From Amoebidium appalachense (Eukaryota; Ichthyosporea), in the NCBI GenBank assembly GCA_963693365.1, contig CAVNZM010000008.1, positions 9,734,001 to 9,798,000 of the forward strand: DNA of 64,000 bases. Reading direction: 5' to 3'. This document shows, piece after piece, positions 38,201 to 55,364 of the stretch. Every line of letters begins with the position of its first letter. Positions within the stretch are counted from its first letter, which is position 1. Position numbers and translations under genes: made by a program. Below the pieces are notes generated by a model that was given only the letters and a program-made list of their open reading frames with translations, was not told the DNA's origin and searched no databases.

Positions 38201-39707
38201 GGGAGGGGGGGGGGGGGGGGGATGGGGGGTGGGATAGGCCTAGGTGCATGCATGCGTGCAGGTGCCTTCCCGTGGTGTGTGTGTGTGGGGGGGGGGGGGG
38301 GGGGATAAGCCGAGGTGCATGCATGCGTGCAGGTGCCTTCCCGTGGTGTGTGTGTGGGGGGGGGGGGGGGGGGGGGGGGGGATAAGCCGAGGTGCATGCA
38401 TGCGTGCAGGTGCCTTCCCGTGGTGTGTGTGTGTGGGGGGGGGGGGGGGGGATAAGCCGAGGTGCATGCATGCGTGCAGGTGTGTGATGGCTTCAATGTG
38501 TGGGTGATGGTGGTGTAGGTGGTTGGGTAATTGGGTGGTTGGTTGTGTGTGTGTGGGGGGGGGGGGGGGGTTACCTGGCTGGAAATCCCACTCTCCCCCT
38601 TCTCCCTCTCCTCTCCACTCTCCCCCTTCTCCCTCTCCAACCCCCTCTTCCCCTTCTCCCTCTCCTCTCCACTCTCCCCCTTCTCCCTCTCCTCTCCGCT
38701 CTTCCCCTTCTCCCTCTCCTCTCCACTCTCCCCCTTCTCCCTCTCCTCTCCGCTCTCCCCCTTCTCCCTCTCCAACCCACTCTCCCCCTTCTCCCTCTCC
38801 CTCTCCACTCTCCCCCTTCTCCCTCTCCAACCCCCTCTTCCCCTTCTCCCTCTCCTCTCCACTCTCCCCCTTCTCCCTCTCCTCTCCACTCTCCCCCTTC
38901 TCCCTCTCCTCTCCACTCTCCCCCTTCACCCTCTCCAACCCCCTCTTCCCCTTCTCCCTCTCCTCTCCACTCTCCCCCTTCTCCCTCTCCAACCCCCTCT
39001 TCCCCTTCTCCCTCTCCTCTCCACTCTCCCCCTTCTCCCTCTCCAACCCCCTCTTCCCCCTCTCCTTCATCATCACTCTTGTGGACCTCCACTTTTGCCC
39101 GCTTTTTCGGGTGGTTAATCGTCGGGGCCGGCAGTTTGACAGCAGGTCTGTCTGGAGGGCTGCGTGCAGCCCCATCCCACCACACTTCCCATCCGAGCCT
39201 TTTGAATATCCAAAAAATTTGTTTCTCCCCCGGCAAAGAACCCGATACTTCAGGTATGTGACTTAAGTCGTGGCTGCCACTGAAAGTGGAAAGTCGACTG
39301 AGCATCGCCGCCAAACCATCCGAGTTTCCATGATAGCTGCCAAGATCGTAAACTCTCCATTGAGGGCCACCCCATTTCAGAATCCAAGCAATAGTCGTAT
39401 TGATACCCTTGTTGTTTTCGAGTTGTTGCAACTGATATTTGTTCCTGTGATACAGACGCCCGTCGTTGAGTTCAAACAAGAAGACCGAAACATGATCTGA
39501 ATCGTTGGGTTTCACAGCGTGTAATATTGGTGCCGTCTTCTTTCTTTGATAACGATTAAAACCCTGTGGTGTGAATAGCTCTTCACCCGTAAAAATGATT
39601 GTAGGATCAGTATGTTTCGAGAATATGAATGTTGGTGGGTTTGCTTGTATGCTACTCTGGAACGCATCATTGATGAGCGCCAGAAACTGTTCGTTGGTAG
39701 CAGCCAT
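33590..39707 (-). CDS. JmjN/JmjC histone demethylase-like gene, about seven exons
   Basis: Exons read on the minus strand: about 39707-38575 (MAATNEQFLALINDAFQ; acidic Gly/Glu repeat), 36582-36248 (JmjN-like, GAVKFVPPEPV), 36186-36064 (EEEFWRLLDSL), 35098-34992 (GISTPMLY), 34795-34613 (VLHTEDLLLGSVNIM), 34380-34089 (LMKKGIPVQRTVQHAGEV, PGAYHFGYAAGSSLAEAVNF) and 33694-33590 (coiled tail, stop). Boundaries are GT-AG and phases agree from exon 2 to 7. The Fe ligands His and Glu of HTED and the His of AYHFG are present, as is the CTC zinc pair of KDM4-type enzymes. The junction of exon 1 to 2 is out by one base, probably within the exon-1 minisatellite. Introns are packed with minisatellites. The product is expected to be a nuclear 2-oxoglutarate-dependent histone lysine demethylase. 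Confidence 0.75.
35225..36020. repeat. 46-bp minisatellite in a JmjC-gene intron
   Basis: About eighteen units of roughly 42-46 bp, each with ACACTCTCCGCACAAACACA and an (ACGC)n tail, fill the intron between exons 3 and 4. There are no variable spacers, so it is not a CRISPR. Confidence 0.9.
36600..38480. repeat. Compound minisatellite in a JmjC-gene intron
   Basis: Some thirty units combine CATGCATGCGTGCAGGTGCC, TTCCCGTGG and a (GT)n tract. They are interrupted every few units by poly-G runs that precede an AGCCGAG(T/G)TGCAT start, which gives a higher-order repeat. Confidence 0.9.
38576..39062 (-). repeat. Coding minisatellite (Glu/Gly repeat)
   Basis: Imperfect 21-27-bp units of CTCTCC/CCCTTCTCC type translate on the minus strand as EGEGGEWRGEGE-like repeats in JmjC exon 1. 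Unit lengths not divisible by three make the frame unstable here. Confidence 0.75.
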
Positions 39708-39800
39708 GTTGTTTGTGTGTATTTTGTGTTTGATTGTGAGCTTTTTCTCGTCTGCGAGCGCGCTTGCTATGTGCTTGTGCCACTGCTGCGCTCGCGCTCG

Positions 39801-39859
<59 letters not shown>

Positions 39860-41077
39860 CTGCCTGTGTGCTTGTGCCACTGCTGCGCTCGCGTCTAGTC
39901 TACAATGTGTGTGTTTAAAATGTGTCGGGAAAAACGTGAAGGAAATTCTACGTGTCTGTATTCAAAGAAGAAAAGGCAGCTAAAAGCGCGACGTGCACAG
40001 ACTAACAGGTCTGTGTTCTCGTTCTTTGTTTTGACTCTGGCCTGCTTGCAACGTAAACAGTTTCAGCGCCGGGGTGCAAGTGACACGAACTGAAGTGGCG
40101 CGCTTCAATCATGTCATTGAAATGATAGCTGACCAATCAATAGTTTGTCCTGTTTGCCCAATTGCAAAATGGAATGTGTATTGGGCAATACTCGGCGCGC
40201 GTACGTGATAACTGGCCAATCAGTAAGATCGTTTCGCCGACCCGGCTGCCCCTCTGCGTAGCCAAATTTGTGGCTAATTAAGTGTTATAACTTAGCAATA
40301 AAAATAATATACCCAAAATGATTAATTTATATTTATTATGCAAATATTTGCTTAGAAATTTGTGTGGAAAGCGTTTTCTGAAACCAGTCTACGAAAAGCC
40401 TTTAGGATTTGCAACATCGTATCAAATTGGCTAATCAGATCATGCCATGGCCGACACGCGTTTGCCCTTAGTACCAGTGCCCGATAGCCCCTATCCAACA
40501 ATCACTGAATGATTCGCGTGCATTTGGGAATATTCGCGCCCGTGATAACTGGCTTATCAACTCGGCTGCTAATTATAGTATTACCGCCCTTGCTCCCCAG
40601 GACCCTTCCGCGAAGCAATATATATCGCTAATATGTACCAATAAATACCAAAAGCACCAAAATAAATTGATTATACACTTTCTTAATACAAAAATTATGT
40701 GTGGAAAGCGTTTTGTGAATCCGGCATCTGAAGAGCCGATGGGGCACTTGGCCAATCAGATTATGACATGCGCTGCCTGGAGTGCCAGTGCCCTATCACG
40801 TGGATCCAACTGTTATACACCAATCAGAGCACGGAGAAGTCCGCGAATGAGATGGCCAATCAGATTATGAAATTCGCTGCCTGGAGTGCCAGTGCCCTAT
40901 CACTGACGTGGATCCAACTGTTATACACCAATCAGAGCACAAAGAAGTCCGCGAATGAGATGACCATTGGACAATCAGATTATGAAATTCGCTGCCTGGA
41001 GTGCCAGTGCCCGATCACTGACGTGGATCCAACAATCAGAGCACCAAGAAGTCCGCGAATGAGATGCTATTGGATAT

Positions 41078-41134
<57 letters not shown>

Positions 41135-41805
41135 GTGTGTGCGTGTGTGTGTGCGTGCGTGTGTGAGCTGTGTGTGCAAAAAGAGGGGAAATAAGCGCTG
41201 CATACAAAAGCCCCGAAGTGGAGTATACGACAAACCCAGCGCCCAAGCTTCATACCCAAAGTGGATACAATAAAAAGACAGTTGCTGTGTGTGCAAAGCT
41301 GTGTGTGCAAAAAGAGGGGAAATAAGCGCTGCATACAAAAGCCCCGAAGTGGAGTATACGACAAACCCAGCGCCAGCGCTTCATACCCAAAGTGGATACA
41401 ATATTTTACATCTCATGCACTACAAGGCTTGGCAAAGCTTGGTCCTCGGTCCTCAGTCCTCAATGGATCCCCTTATAAGAACATTTTGCTTCTAAAAATC
41501 ATCGGTGATGGCCTTTTTGATCAGTTCACAGCCGCGTTTGCACATGAATGAATTTTGCTTTATTTTGGCTTTGTGTAAGAGGTTTTTTTCAGTTCACGGT
41601 GTGTTTGCACGCGATAGAATTTTCGTTTGCTTTGCTTTTTGTAAATAATTCAGTGACGACTTTTTTTGTTCGTATCTCTATTTCAGTGACGACTTTTTTT
41701 TGTTCGTATCTTTTTTTTTTTGGGAAGAAGTGTCTGACTCTGACCTCCACGTTTTTCTAGGTAGTCTTTTCTATTTCACATTCCCCTCTTTTGAATTTGT
41801 GAACC
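39708..41805. other. Intergenic region with duplications and CCAATCA motifs
   Basis: It contains (GT)n tracts at about 39805-39857 and 41080-41165, a roughly 110-bp unit repeated three times (about 40755-41060), and a 131-bp tandem duplication (41167 and 41298). CCAATCA, a CCAAT-box-like motif, occurs many times from 40130 to 41040. No gene is supported. Confidence 0.6.
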
Positions 41806-43156
41806 ATGGATAGCGCCTCGCAAATGGTCGGGCAAAGCACAAACCCCGCCGACCCCACCGACCCCAAAAAGGGCACCCCCACCGACCCCACCGACCCCAC
41901 CGACAAAAAGGGCACCCCCGCCGACCCCGCCGACCCCACCGACAAAAAGGGCACCCCCGCCGACCCCGCTGACCCCACCGACAAAAAGGGCACCCCCGCC
42001 GACCCCGCCGACCCCACCGACAAAAAGGGCACCCCCGCCGACCCCGCTGACCCCACCGACAAAAAGGGCACCCCCGCCGACCCCGCCGACCCCACCGACA
42101 AAAAGGGCACCCCCGCCGACCCCACCGACAAGGACGTTTCTTCGGCTCCCATCGACCATAGACTTATGGAAGCACTACAGGCAGAAATGACATTGCAACT
42201 TAGTCAGGCTTTAGCCTCACTTGGCGTGACATCTGTGCCTGCTACACCCACCACCGCCGCCACCACCACCTTACTCGAATACAAAGAGAAATATGAAAAT
42301 GCGGAGAAAGCGTTGCAAACGGTGAAAGATGAAAACAAACGGTTGACAGAAACGATTAGAGAGGTCAAAGAAGCAGCAGTCAAAGATAAATATACTGCTT
42401 CTGCAACGAACAACCTGTTGGCTGAGAGGGTTCAGGAACTCGAAGCTCGGCTCATTAGTGAGACGGCCGAAAAGTTATCCTTGCAGGATGAGGTGGCCTG
42501 GCAGAAGGAGGAAAATGCAAAAGTCGAGTCAGAGATGGCAGACCTGCAGAAAACCTATCGAAAGACAGTCAAGGAGAGCACACAAAAACTGCTTTTGGGC
42601 CTGAAACGCTCCCCCCATACATCCGACGTGGAGATACTCCCCCCCCCCCCCTCTAGCGCTACCCAATCCGGTCGTTCATCCGTTGCCCGCCCCCACCAAC
42701 GTCCTATTCAGAGTGCCCCCGCTCGCATAGACCCCATGATGTCCAATCCCCACACACAAACATCCGACGTCGAGGAGATACTCCCCCCCCCCCCCCTCTA
42801 GCGCTACCCAATCCGGTCGTTCATCCGTTGCCCGCCCCCACCAACGTCCTATTCAGAGTGCCCCCGCTCGCACAGACCCCATGATGTCCAGTCCCCACAC
42901 AAAAACCGGGCTCGGGCTGAAGAGGGGGGCGGATTCAGGTGGGAATGTGCCCAAACGGTTCCGGGGCGGAGAGAGAGAAAGGCCCAAGGAATCAATAGAT
43001 AAGATTCTCGACGAAGCAGCCAGAGAGGAGGATGAGAAGAAGCGGAAAGAAAGCAGTCGTGCAGGGCAGGGCAAGAAAGAAAGACCATCGGGCAAGAAAA
43101 CGGTGCTCCGCACACGGAGGCCTGTGACTTCCAGTGACGATGACCATTCGGTCTGA
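41806..43156 (+). CDS. Coiled-coil protein with a 13-residue repeat, broken at a poly-C run
   Basis: ATG 41806 (MDSASQMVGQ) is followed by about seven copies of KKGTPADPADPTD (39-bp units), then a long coiled coil (YKEKYENAEKALQTVKDENK to ADLQKTYRKTVKES) and a Pro/Ser-rich region. A tandem duplication of about 141 bp follows. Its first copy has 13 C and stays open; its second has 14 C (near 42783-42796) and shifts the frame. Allowing one base there restores a basic C-terminus (LKRGADSGGNVPKRFRGG, then KKERPSGKKTVLRTRR) ending at 43156, about 450 residues. It is unspliced. Whether it is host or viral is unclear. Nuclear location is suggested by the basic tail. Confidence 0.6.
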
Positions 43157-43164
43157 AAGACTTT

Positions 43165-43209
43165 GTGTGTGTTTTTTTTGTTTTGTTTTTTTTTTGTTTT
43201 TTTTTTTGT

Positions 43210-43244
<35 letters not shown>

Positions 43245-43340
43245 CTTCGACTATGTTACATGGCAGAGCCTAAGACGTTGGAGTGATGCCGTGTGAAATG
43301 TGGAAAAATATAGACTTGGCTATGAAACACGGAAAGCATT

Positions 43341-43379
<39 letters not shown>

Positions 43380-43575
43380 GGGGGGGGGGGGGGGGCTTCG
43401 ACTATGTTACATGGCAGAGCCTAGGACGTGGGAGTGATGCCGTGTGAAATCTGGAAAAATATAGACTTGAAAGCATTGTTTTTTTTTTTTGGTTTTTGTT
43501 TTTTTTTTTTTTTTTTTTTTTTTTTGGGGGGGGGGGGGGGGGGGCTTCGACTATGTTACATGGCAGAGCCTACGG
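43165..43575. repeat. Tandem units carrying poly-T/poly-G tracts
   Basis: Three copies of a unit with CTTCGACTATGTTACATGGC are each preceded by a long T run then a G run. The units are otherwise nearly identical. Confidence 0.85.
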
Positions 43576-43689
43576 TTTCTGTATAATGTATAGGTAGAAG
43601 TTTTGGGATTTCTCTTTACAATCGGTTGGAGATGGATTTTATAAAAAGAAATCCAGTGTTATCTGAATCTGTGCTTACCCCACATGCTT

Positions 43690-44740
43690 GTATACACAGA
43701 CGTGATGCACGTCTAAGTCCTTCACACACTCAAAGAGTCCCACCACCCACATGCACTAGCACTATTTCTCTCTTCCTGCTCTGTATCCCCCCTCCCCCCT
43801 TCATGCATGCACGTCTAAGTCCTTCAATCCCCATGCCATGCACACACTCAAAGAGTCCCCCACCACCCACATGCACTAGCACCATTTCTCTCTTCCTGCT
43901 CTATATCCCCCCCCCCCCCCCCCCCCCCCCCCTCCCCTTCCCCCTTCATGCATGCACGTCTAAGTCCTTCAATCCCATGCCATGCACACACTCAAAGAGT
44001 CCCCCACCACCCACATGCACTAGCACCATTTCTCTCTTCCTGCTCTATATCCCCCCCCCCCCCCCCCCCCTCCCCTCCCCCCTTCATGCATGCACGTCTA
44101 AGTCCTTCAATCCCCATGCCATGCACACACTCAAAGAGTCCCCCACCACCCACATGCACTAGCACCATTTCTCTCTTCCTGCTCTATATCCCCCCCCCCC
44201 CCCCCCCTCCCCCTTCCCCCTTCATGCATGCACGTCTAAGTCCTTCAATCCCCATGCCATGCACACACTCAAAGAGTCCCCCACCACCCACATGCACTAG
44301 CACCATTTCTCTCTTCCTGCTCTATATCCCCCCCCCCCCCCCCCTCCTCCCTCCCCCCCCCCCTTCATGCATGCACGTCTAAGTCCTTCAATCCCCATGC
44401 CATGCACACATTCAAAGAGTCCCCCACCACCCACATGCACTAGCACCATTTCTCTCTTCCTGCTCTATATCCCCCCCCCCTCCCCTCCCCCCTTCATGCA
44501 TGCACGTCTAAGTCCTTCAATCCCCATGCCATGCATGCATTCAAAGAGTCCCCCACCACCCACATGCACTAGCACCATTTCTCTCTTCCTGCTCTATATC
44601 CCCCCCCCCCCCTCCCCTCCCCCCTTCATGCATGCACGTCTAAGTCCTTCAATCCCCATGCCATGCATGCATTCAAAGAGTCCCCCACCACCCACATGCA
44701 CTAGCACCATTTCTCTCTTCCTGCTCTGTATTCCCTGCAT
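43690..44740. repeat. Minisatellite of about 125-165 bp units with poly-C
   Basis: About eight units contain CATGCATGCACGTCTAAGTC, AAAGAGTCCCCCACCACC and CTCTTCCTGCTCTATATC then poly-C of variable length. Open frames across it are repeat translations. Confidence 0.9.
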
Positions 44741-44878
44741 GCACTAGCAGTGTTACTCGTTCATCCCAGCCCGGGCCAATGGTATGCAAAGTAACTGTAT
44801 CGGCCGTGCAGCGCTGTCGTTGTGTGTTTATTTTCGTGTTTTCGGGTCGGTGCACGTGTGGTGTGGAGTACCATGTTT

Positions 44879-45265
44879 ATTGCTTTTTGTATCAGCGCTG
44901 GCGTGTACTCCACTTTTGTATCAGCGCTGGCGCTGTGATTGTCGTGTACTCCACTTTTGTATCAGCGCTGGCGCTGTGATTGTCGTGTACTCCACTTTTG
45001 TATCAGCGCTGGCGCTGTGATTGTCGTGTACTCCACTTTTGTATCAGCGCTGGCGGTACTCCACTTTTGTATCAGCGATGGCGTGTACTCCACTTTTGTA
45101 TCAGCGCTGGCGCTGTGATTGTCGTGTACTCCACTTTTGTATCAGCGCTGGCGCTGTGATTGTCGTGTACTCCACTTTTGTATCAGCGCTGGCGCTGTGA
45201 TTGTCGTGTACTCCACTTTTGTATCAGCGCTGGCGCTGTGATTGTCGTGTACTCCACTTTTGTAG
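44879..45265. repeat. 41-bp tandem repeat, about nine copies
   Basis: Each unit has GTGTACTCCACTTTTGTATC and AGCGCTGGCGCTGTGATTGT; two units are shortened. It ends 19 bases before the stop of the minus-strand membrane-protein gene. Confidence 0.9.
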
Positions 45266-45283
45266 CGCGGTGTGTTAATTGAA

Positions 45284-45604
45284 TTAAAAGTCCGAGTGAC
45301 TTGTTTGTCTCAGAGTGGTGTCGTACTCCGCAGCACCCGTCTTCTTATTGAAATAGTATATGACTGCATACACCAATGGTGTAACCAATAAACATGTGAG
45401 GACAATAGCAGCGCTGACGTACACCAGATACATTTTGTTCACTTTCTCTCTAGCATTCGGTTCGGACTTCATTAAATTGTACCAGTGTATATTTGCAACG
45501 ACACTGCATATAGATATCACATAAAGAATGCCTGTGGTGACCGTGCTGTCGAACATGTACGTGTACCTCACAAAACTTTCAGTATCCGACGTGTTACACC
45601 CCAA
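45284..45604 (-). CDS. Two-pass membrane protein with an acylation-type N-terminus
   Basis: The 106-residue frame starts MGCNTSDTESF, a candidate for N-myristoylation at Gly2 with a palmitoylatable Cys3. Two hydrophobic segments follow (TGILYVISICSVVANIHWY and VYVSAAIVLTCLLVTPLVYA), and a polar tail ends RQTSHSDF. It is unspliced and isolated between a minisatellite and a zinc-knuckle gene. The style resembles small virion membrane proteins, but a host origin is equally possible and no family is recognised. Confidence 0.45.
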   Translation of the reverse strand: MGCNTSDTESFVRYTYMFDSTVTTGILYVISICSVVANIHWYNLMKSEPNAREKVNKMYLVYVSAAIVLTCLLVTPLVYAVIYYFNKKTGAAEYDTTLRQTSHSDF

Positions 45605-45860
45605 AAGTGACCTCTCTGAGATCTTGCCTGTGGTACAAACTCTTGATGCCGTGTTGCTCTTGTGTTTTACCAGTACCCCTCTCTCCAGATGCCGAATTTA
45701 GATTGGAATTCGTGAATACACCCATGTGATTGGTCAGTGGTTTGGCACCAAGAGATTGATTGATATGCCATCAACCAGTCAACAAAAAGTACTCGCTTTT
45801 ACTTTTTGTCTCGCTTCACCCCAATCCAAGAACAGTGCACACCAAAACAAAACACTAGAA

Positions 45861-46344
45861 ATGGGAGACGCACTTTTGCGCCCCGATTCGGTTGACCCCG
45901 AACGATGCCCTGCATTTGCACCCTCAAAAAAAGCCCAGTGCAAAAACAAAAAAGAAAACATGCCCACACCACAAGGACGGCTTCAAGCCCTGGGTATGCT
46001 TTGCCCCTGCCACCGGTGTCCTCCTCTACAGCGACAACACCATCAACATCCTCCACCCCCACAAGGCCGGGGACTATGCTCATGCAAACCTCCTGCTGGA
46101 CGACCTCCTGGCCGCCTTTACAGTCGCAGAAATGCAGCGCCCTCGCACCGAGCGCACCGGGGTACCCGCGCTGACTGTGTCCACTCCGGATCCACCCATG
46201 GGTGCACCACAGCCACCGGTTGCAGCTGCAGCGGTGGGTGTGGGCAGGGAAAATGGGTACTGCCAGGGCAAAACCAAGGCTGGCAATCCCTGCAAAAACA
46301 GGGTGAAATCTACGACCCATTGCCATAAGCACAAGCCCAAATAA
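45861..46344 (+). CDS. Zinc-knuckle protein with two CKN motifs, one frameshift
   Basis: ATG 45861 (MGDALLRPDSVDPERCPAFA) leads to AQCKNKK. After a one-base slip in the A-rich stretch near 45945-45958 it continues TCPHHKDGFKPWVCFAPATG and ends with GYCQGKTKAGNPCKNRVKS and TTHCHKHKPK. The two motifs share the plan C-x(9-10)-CKN-x(n)-C-x2-H, so the protein has an internally duplicated zinc site flanking a central domain (YSDNTINILHPHKAGDY). Such 'CxxxTxxGxxCxN...CxxH' knuckles are frequent in algal-virus proteins. A virus-derived gene separate from the left block is therefore possible. About 160 residues. Confidence 0.6.
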
Positions 46345-46399
46345 AAAAACCACCCACACACCCCCACGTGCCAACATACACTATCCTCCCCGTGAGTAG

Positions 46400-46790
46400 C
46401 ATGCCAGTCCCCCCAGCCCCCCTGCCCCCCAGCCCCCCAGCCCCCCTGCCCCCCTGCCCCCCTGCCCCCCTGCCCCCCTGCCTGCCGGAACCAGGCCCCC
46501 CAGTGGTGGCATTCCAACACGTGCATGCTAGAAGATCGTGCTACATGAACAAATGGTCTTAACTCAGCCATACATGGGGGATAGCCATGGTTCCCCCACT
46601 CTCCCCAGCCTCCTGTGCACGTGTGCCCTCCCCTGCCCCCCTGCCCCCCCTGCTGCCGGAACCACGGCCCCCAGTGGTGGCAGTGAGTGTCCCCCCTGCC
46701 TCCCCTGCACGTGTGCCCCCCCTGCCTCCCCTGCACGTGTGCCCCCCCTGCCTCCCCTGCCTCCCGGAACCACGCCCCGGCGCAGTGGCA
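46400..46790. repeat. CCCCCCTGCC-type low-complexity region
   Basis: Short C-rich units, with TGCACGTGTGCC blocks repeated from 46613 to 46745, have no coding character. The stretch to 47033 also shows no gene. Confidence 0.7.
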
Positions 46791-47033
46791 GCTATTTTTA
46801 GATATAGAGATTCCATGGCCACATGGCCAGATGGCCAGATCATTTTGCTCACCGTTTTATCCCGTTTTATCCACCTTTTTCCACACACTGAATTTGACCT
46901 GGCCATCTGGCCATCTGGGTAGAGACCGTTTTCTGTTCTGATATTGGAGAACTGTCTGATAGTGATAGCAAATGTCATTCGAAGAACAATCGGGAAACCC
47001 CGTGGTGTGACAACCAATCAGAATGAAGCAATA

Positions 47034-47320
47034 TTGGGATATTCGGGTTGGTTGTAAGGTTTTCCGGGTCGGGCCGAAGGCCCTAACGGGCCGCAGGCCC
47101 GTCTATTGGGCCATAGGCCCTAGGCCGCGAGGCCTGCTAACCCCCCCGCGGGCCGGGCCGGGCCGGGGGTGGCTCGCGGGCCGGGCCGGGCCCCCCGGTC
47201 CCCGGGGCCCCGGGCCCCAGGCCTCGCGGCCTAGGGCCTATGGCCCAATAGACGGGCCTGCGGCCCGTTAGGGCCTTCGGCCCGACCCGGAAAACCTTAC
47301 AACCAACCCGAATATCCCAA
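47034..47320. mobile_element. 103-bp perfect inverted repeat around an 81-bp GC-rich core (foldback/MITE-like)
   Basis: Arms 47034-47136 and 47218-47320 are exact reverse complements over 103 bases. The arms contain nested palindromes (GGGCCATAGGCCC, GCCGCGAGGC) and the core is almost pure G/C. No target-site duplication is obvious at the edges. A full hairpin could form in DNA or RNA. It is flanked by AT-rich unique sequence, consistent with an insertion. Confidence 0.75.
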
Positions 47321-48436
47321 GTGGGTTAGTGATGGTAACTTTAGTTTTTTATTTTAACCATACCATTGGTGGATTGTTTTGATCATTTTTTACAAACCAA
47401 AGCTTGCCCGATGCCAGGGCTAAGCCGCTAGGTAGAGGCAAATTAGTACAGGTTAAGAAAGCATGCTACACGACAGATAAAGATATAAATTACATACACC
47501 CACCTACTGTAAAAAGTTTCTTTTACGGCTTTCATTCTCTTCTCAAACAATATACAACCAGATACCAGACACATATTATACATCAATTTTATAATGGCTT
47601 ATAAACATACTGATTGGATTAAGATCACAGCATTATAAAGCTGTTCCGGTACACGGTTACGTATACCCTTCAGCTGTCGTGCTGCATATAAAACAGATCT
47701 GCTGCGTCTTGTGCCTCAGTCGAAATACATCAAAACTTTGTAAGATCCCGCGCACCTTTATTTTTTTTTCTTTTTTTTTTTGCGATTCCTGTGTGCTTAT
47801 ACACATCGTCCGTGTATTAGAGGTTTGGTTTTCAGAAGAACTTATAATTTACATTTCTGTTTCTAAGATATGAACTTATTTACATTTCTGTTTCTAAGAG
47901 TTTCATTCGCCCGGAGCCAGGCCTAGACTTGGGTTTTGTTTTGCGCTTTCCATTTTCTGAGTCCTTCTGCCAAAAGCAATCTTCTTTTCACGGCCACAGA
48001 GGTAAGTTTGCCTTATACGAATAACTATTTGGGTATATGTAGCACTTACCGCTGCTTAAGCTGAATTCAATGTGTATATTATTTTGCGTATGTATACGTA
48101 GTAAGTGCAAGTTCGCTGAAGCCAGTCGCCATTGCCCTACATGGTAGAGCATTCAATCTAGCCCGGGACCCGCACCATGATCCCGAAAAACCTGGAAATT
48201 TTTAAACAAAATAATGATTTTCTTATTTTTCTATGTTGCATAGCCATGGATGTAGCTTTCACCAAGTTACCCGTGCCACTCACTCTATCACGTATATGAA
48301 GTATGCACAACTCCAGCTACAAAATATTCCAGTAAAGTTCATAATGTAAGAGACTGCTAAAGTTTAATGAACATTAACGGTTAGCGTCACACTTGACCCC
48401 AGCAGACCTTTACCATACACCCGTCACCAATACGTC
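47321..48436. other. AT-rich non-coding region, possible 5' leader of the PLD-like gene
   Basis: No open frame is convincing. A good donor site (CACAGAG then GTAAGT) at about 48001 could end an untranslated first exon of the gene starting at 48437. Confidence 0.35.
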
Positions 48437-54767
<6,331 letters not shown>

Positions 54768-54919
54768 AGCAATTAACTAGTGGCCCAATGAACTCGAAAG
54801 GTGTAAAACCAGCATGCTACTATCGGGAAATCTGGGTGAGAGTATCCGTTTTAAATAGATCGACACTCCATGCATCAGTGGGGTGGGGGTGGGGCTGTAC
54901 GTGGGAGGGGGGAGGGGAA

Positions 54920-54966
<47 letters not shown>

Positions 54967-55326
54967 CACGCACAAGCCACTGATGCACAACCTGAGATTC
55001 GAGGATATCGATTAGTTTTAAATTTGTAAATATGCAGATTTTTTAATCAATTTTTGCGGATCCGGATTTCAAGCTGTCCCGGTGCCGGCACCTGGCAGCC
55101 TCGTTTTTAAGGCGTTTGTAAAAAGCCCCCCCCCCCCCCACACACACCCCCACCCTTGCCCCGGACCACTATCACCACTCATCCGGCTTCAAAAATGTAT
55201 ACAATGCACCTGCGGATCAAAAGGAGGCCAGGTGGATGGACTTGGTAGTGGCAGTTTGTGGTGTTGAACTTCTAGAACGTTGGTGATCGAAGGGGAGAAT
55301 GGAGGGGCGGGGTGGCGGGGGCGGCA

Positions 55327-55364
<38 letters not shown>

